From contig NZ_JBHSEC010000001.1 in assembly GCF_042651785.1 (NCBI RefSeq), forward strand, positions 124,001-188,000: a stretch of 64,000 nt of DNA, in the 5' to 3' direction. The position numbers were made by a program, and so were the translations under genes. Every line of letters starts with the position of its first letter. The stretch's first letter is position 1. Shown piece by piece: positions 61,163-64,000 of this stretch. The notes beneath the pieces are model-generated. The model was not told the origin of the DNA. It made no database searches and saw only the letters and a list, made by a program, of their open reading frames with translations. This stretch comes from Chungangia koreensis. Its GTDB lineage: Bacteria; Bacillota; Bacilli; Bacillales_A; Planococcaceae.

Positions 61163-61663
61163 ATGTTCTTTTCAGACTGGCAAAGTGTAGGAAGAGTCCT
61201 ATTGCTTGGTATATTAAGTTACATATTGCTCATTGTTGTCCTACGAATTAGCGGTAATCGGACATTAGCAAAGATGAATGCTTTTGATTTGATTGTGACA
61301 GTTGCTTTGGGTTCAACACTCGCAACAATATTATTGAATAAAAATGTTACATTGGCCGAAGGGGTGACTTCCTTTGTAGTGTTGGTCGGCCTTCAGTTTG
61401 TTGTCGCGAAATTATCTGTCCGTTCAACAAAATTCGGAGATTTGGTCAAATCCTCGCCTAAGCTTCTTTTTTATCGAGGTGATTATCAAGAGAATGTGAT
61501 GCGGGATAGCCGGGTGACAGAAAGCGAGATCTTGCAGGCTGTACGCCAACAAGGAATTTCTTCGTTGGACGATGTGGATGCCGTAATTTTGGAGACCAAT
61601 GGAAAATTCTCAGTCATTCAAAAGATTAAACAGAGTGAAAACAGTACACTTTCAAATGTTTAA
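61163..61663 (+). CDS. DUF421 (YetF/YrbG-type) membrane protein
   Basis: A 166-residue protein behind ACAGGAGGTATCTACC. Three N-terminal helices (about 8-30, 42-60, 66-84) include LRISGNRTLAKMNAFDLIVTVALGSTLA, the family hallmark; the C-terminal cytoplasmic domain has LVKSSPKLLFYRGDY and DSRVTESEILQAVRQQGISSLDDVDAVILETNG. YetF-type proteins are membrane proteins of unknown precise role, linked in some species to spore germination or stress. Intact and of typical short length. Confidence 0.92.
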   Translation: MFFSDWQSVGRVLLLGILSYILLIVVLRISGNRTLAKMNAFDLIVTVALGSTLATILLNKNVTLAEGVTSFVVLVGLQFVVAKLSVRSTKFGDLVKSSPKLLFYRGDYQENVMRDSRVTESEILQAVRQQGISSLDDVDAVILETNGKFSVIQKIKQSENSTLSNV

Positions 61664-61667
61664 TAAG

Positions 61668-61712
61668 GATAAAGGAGGCAGTGTTCCAAAACTGGAAGCT
61701 GTCTTTTTATTT
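61668..61712 (+). terminator. terminator after DUF421 gene
   Basis: GGAGGCAGTGTTCC ... GGAAGCTGTCTTTTT stem with bulge then T-run. Confidence 0.55.
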
Positions 61713-61777
61713 GCTTTAAGAGGGATTCTCACGTGGATTAGAGAAATAATTATTATCGGTTTTGGAGGGGGAAATGA

Positions 61778-62254
61778 ATGGACTACAGAATTGAAAGAAT
61801 GGATGTGGATTTACAGATTGTAGGTCGAGGGAAGCCGGTAAAAACAAATAGGGCTTTTAAAATGATTCCGACCCTTTGGAGCGATGCCAAGAAGGATGGG
61901 TTCATGGATGAACTCGTTTATTTATCTTACGGACCTGATGAAACACCACTTGGAACTATCTTGGGCATTTGCGGGAATGAAGCGGCGATAAAAGATGATC
62001 ACTTCATCTATTTCATGGGGGTCAGGCATGAAGGGCAGGCGCCAAGTGGCTTGGAAACGATGATTATTTCCAATGGGACGTGGGCCGTGTTTCCAAAGAT
62101 TACTGAAGCGTGGAAACAGCTATATGACGAGTGGTTGCCGAATTCAGGTTTTGAGCTTGCTAAAGCACCATGTATCGAGTGTTATTACCCGCCAAAACAT
62201 AAGCCACGTAATGAATTGTGGGTGCCTGTTATTCCGAAACAGGAAAAGATATAA
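61778..62254 (+). CDS. GyrI-like effector-binding domain protein
   Basis: A 158-residue stand-alone small-molecule-binding protein behind GGAGGGGGAAATGA. Signatures are KMIPTLWSDAKKDGFMDELVYLSYGP, YFMGVRHEGQAPSGLETMIISNGTWAVFPKI and the end ELAKAPCIECYYPPKHKPRNELWVPVIP with the Glu of the effector pocket. It belongs to the same GyrI-like group as the gene at 9752. Ligand unknown. The kinase-fold gene 20 bases downstream may share its transcript. Confidence 0.88.
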   Translation: MDYRIERMDVDLQIVGRGKPVKTNRAFKMIPTLWSDAKKDGFMDELVYLSYGPDETPLGTILGICGNEAAIKDDHFIYFMGVRHEGQAPSGLETMIISNGTWAVFPKITEAWKQLYDEWLPNSGFELAKAPCIECYYPPKHKPRNELWVPVIPKQEKI

Positions 62255-62274
62255 AGAGAAAAGGGGAAATGCGT

Positions 62275-63264
62275 ATGATGAGATTAAGTTTAATGAAACG
62301 TGTTGTGGATACCGTAGATGAGGAGTGGAGAAGCCCTCTTGCTTTCGAACTGATGGAGAACTGGGGATATGACGTGGGCGAGGTGTATTATTGGCGGGCA
62401 AGTGCAAATTTCATTTTCGTCTGCAAGAGAGATGGCAAGACTTATTTTTTACGTTTTAATGATGGGAATGAAAGGACAATTGAAGAAATTGAATCTGAGT
62501 TAAACGTAATACAATACTTGGCGGAACATTCAATCCGTGTTGCTCAACCTGTAAAGTCCAAGAATGATCGGTATATTGAAACGGTGCAAACCGAGTTGGG
62601 CACATTCCATGCAGTTTTATTTGAAGAGGCAGTAGGAGAACATTTAGAGTTTGAAGAGCTGATTGAGGAACAGTTCTTTCTTTGGGGCAGTAGCTTGGGA
62701 GAGTTGCATGAGGTGTTGAAGAAGGCACCTGTTGTATTACAAGATGGCCGCTCGAGTTGGAGTGACCATTTGGACTTTGCTGAAAGAAGTCTCCCGCAAA
62801 AAGATCAAGCAACAAGAAACGAGATACACTTCTTGAGAGAATGGGCAAAGAATTTAGAGAAGACAGAGGATAACTTCGGCCTCATTCACTATGATTTCGA
62901 ATTGGACAATCTTAAGGTAAAGGATCATCAAATTAGTATTTTGGACTTTGATGACTGTGCTTCCTATTGGTATGTAGCGGATATCGTGTACGCACTCCGG
63001 GATGCGGGTGAGTTTGATGTGCACTCACCAAACATCCAGAAGTTCATGGGAGGGTATCGCGAACGTACACAGTTGGACGACAAGCTGATGGAAGAGGCAG
63101 AAGGGTTCTCGCGGATGCATCGTTTACTCATGTACGCCAAATTGATACGGACAGTCGATATTGAAGAGTCTGCTGATCATCCAGAATGGTTAACAAATTT
63201 ACGGGAGAAACTCGTTAGAAAAATAGAGGAGTACCGTCAATCCCTTGAGGTGCTGCAGTCATAA
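62275..63264 (+). CDS. aminoglycoside-phosphotransferase-fold kinase
   Basis: A 329-residue protein from ATG 62275, 8 bases behind AAGGGG. It has the APH/choline-kinase fold: N-lobe YWRASANFIFVCKRDGKTYFLRF, hinge FHAVLFEEAVGEHLE, catalytic GLIHYDFELDNLKV (H-x-D, where classical enzymes have HGDxxxxN) and the Mg-binding ISILDFDDCASYWYVADIV. The HYD loop makes it a divergent member; the substrate may be a homoserine, choline or small sugar. No resistance role can be inferred from sequence alone. Confidence 0.85.
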   Translation: MMRLSLMKRVVDTVDEEWRSPLAFELMENWGYDVGEVYYWRASANFIFVCKRDGKTYFLRFNDGNERTIEEIESELNVIQYLAEHSIRVAQPVKSKNDRYIETVQTELGTFHAVLFEEAVGEHLEFEELIEEQFFLWGSSLGELHEVLKKAPVVLQDGRSSWSDHLDFAERSLPQKDQATRNEIHFLREWAKNLEKTEDNFGLIHYDFELDNLKVKDHQISILDFDDCASYWYVADIVYALRDAGEFDVHSPNIQKFMGGYRERTQLDDKLMEEAEGFSRMHRLLMYAKLIRTVDIEESADHPEWLTNLREKLVRKIEEYRQSLEVLQS

Positions 63265-63268
63265 TGAA

Positions 63269-63297
63269 AAGACCGTACCCGTGAGAGTACGGTCTTC
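63269..63297. terminator. bidirectional terminator
   Basis: Perfect 10-bp arms AAGACCGTAC / GTACGGTCTT between convergent genes. Confidence 0.85.
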
Positions 63298-63299
63298 AC

Positions 63300-64000
63300 T
63301 TATTCTGTACTGAATCTCATAAGCCGTATAAATTTGACTGTATCTTTTCGGCCGCTGTTCGTTTCCAGATTTACAACAGTGTTTTCATTCAGCTGGTATG
63401 TCATCGTATAGGCTTCATATGGATGGACAAGTGGTCCTTCACTTGTGGGTTCTCCCCATGCCTTTACAAAGTCTTCTCCAGTCACACCATCTTCTTCAAT
63501 AACCATCAGAATTCCGATAATGAAATCCTGCAGAGCTGGCTGGATGTATTGATAGGTTCCATAGTCGTGTAGATAGCCGCCTTCAAGTTCCCCGATTCTA
63601 TTCGGTTCGCCCAATTGCTTTTTCAGTTCCTCGATCGTAGAACCGATTTTCACTTCAACACCCGGCATATTCCCATTCCGAAGCTCGTTAAGGAACTCTT
63701 CAGTTAAATAAGATGTTGAAGGTTCATGTTCAACTGGCGGCTCTTTTTCCGTCTTATCTGACTCTGGCTTTTCAATCGTATCAGAATCTTGGACTACTCG
63801 TTTTTCAGCTCCAGGTATGAGCTGGTAGAAATGAACTCCATCTTTCTCAGGAGACATAAAGAAGATTTCATTGTTGTCCATCCGGATTCGATGTTCAGCG
63901 TAATAAGTAGAACGTTCAGTTGGGATTCGGACAGCCCCTAAGAAATTGCCTTTTTTATCTGCTACATATATATCGGAATAAACCGAAATCTGACTCTCAT
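63300..64000 (-). CDS. DUF4309-like protein, partial (N-terminus outside window)
   Basis: The frame is open to the right edge: codons upstream of the first Met (63881) read through QISVYSDIYVADKKGNFLGA with no stop, so the 193-residue Met-start version is only the C-terminal part. It ends with a module like DUF4309 (YjgB type): IPGVEVKIGSTIEELKKQLGEP and LEGGYLHDYGTYQYIQPAL, then strands. An acidic, Pro/Glu/Thr-rich linker (EKPESDKTEKEPPVEHEPSTS) lies before it. Such proteins are often lipoprotein or cell-surface proteins. N-terminal signal cannot be seen. Confidence 0.65.
   Translation of the reverse strand, partial: ESQISVYSDIYVADKKGNFLGAVRIPTERSTYYAEHRIRMDNNEIFFMSPEKDGVHFYQLIPGAEKRVVQDSDTIEKPESDKTEKEPPVEHEPSTSYLTEEFLNELRNGNMPGVEVKIGSTIEELKKQLGEPNRIGELEGGYLHDYGTYQYIQPALQDFIIGILMVIEEDGVTGEDFVKAWGEPTSEGPLVHPYEAYTMTYQLNENTVVNLETNSGRKDTVKFIRLMRFSTE

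Noticed and set aside
62275..63264. Aminoglycoside resistance kinase
   Set aside because: The fold matches but the catalytic loop is HYDFELDN, and many members of this fold act on unrelated metabolites; no resistance call is justified.

Overview
The window looks like chromosomal DNA of a low-GC Bacillota, most likely a Bacillales member of the Planococcaceae type (Sporosarcina, Planococcus and relatives). The reasons are purine-rich Shine-Dalgarno sites with many TTG and GTG starts, short hairpin terminators with T-runs, a bacillopeptidase F-like exoprotease, KGG-repeat and DUF896 proteins, YetF-type DUF421, an SpxH-like DsbA-fold protein and SbcCD. The genus is an inference. No tRNA, rRNA, CRISPR array, integrase or plasmid origin was seen.

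Layout. 1-21700 is ordinary accessory chromosome: the 3' end of an SNF2 helicase, lipoproteins, a class III aminotransferase with a divergent RpiR regulator, several GNAT acetyltransferases, a serine hydrolase, a NAT-like acyltransferase, a 1468-residue bacillopeptidase F-like protease followed by a tiny secreted peptide gene, a metzincin-like protein and an AlkD-like protein. 21812-46531 is a more AT-rich defence island, all on the plus strand: a MazG-like/HNH nuclease pair; a four-gene type I Zorya system (zorA-zorB-zorC-zorD); a small repeat protein followed by two DUF262 proteins, the second with a DUF1524 HNH end; a decayed HNH endonuclease remnant; a type I restriction-modification operon in the order half-HsdS, HsdR, HsdS, HsdM; a three-gene operon led by a GHKL ATPase with two unrecognised partners (the best candidate for an undescribed system); and a GIY-YIG/DUF4357 protein with small unknown genes.

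The island is closed by an IS1182-family element (46947-48495) that landed in a bidirectional terminator hairpin and left a 27-bp copy of it on each side. 48527-64000 returns to chromosomal genes: DoxX, an orphan pair of oligopeptide-type ABC permeases, WrbA, an SpxH/FrnE-like protein, a TetR regulator divergent from an aldehyde dehydrogenase, the sbcDC operon, a Phd/ParE-type toxin-antitoxin pair, DUF421, a GyrI-like protein, an aminoglycoside-phosphotransferase-fold kinase and a partial DUF4309-like protein running off the right edge.

In the island, translational coupling (ATGA overlaps, an 11-nt overlap twice, a 41-nt overlap in zorC/zorD) marks the cassettes, and terminators separate most of them, which suggests several anti-phage modules stacked at one site. 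Function calls rest on reading motifs in the translations; no database search was possible.
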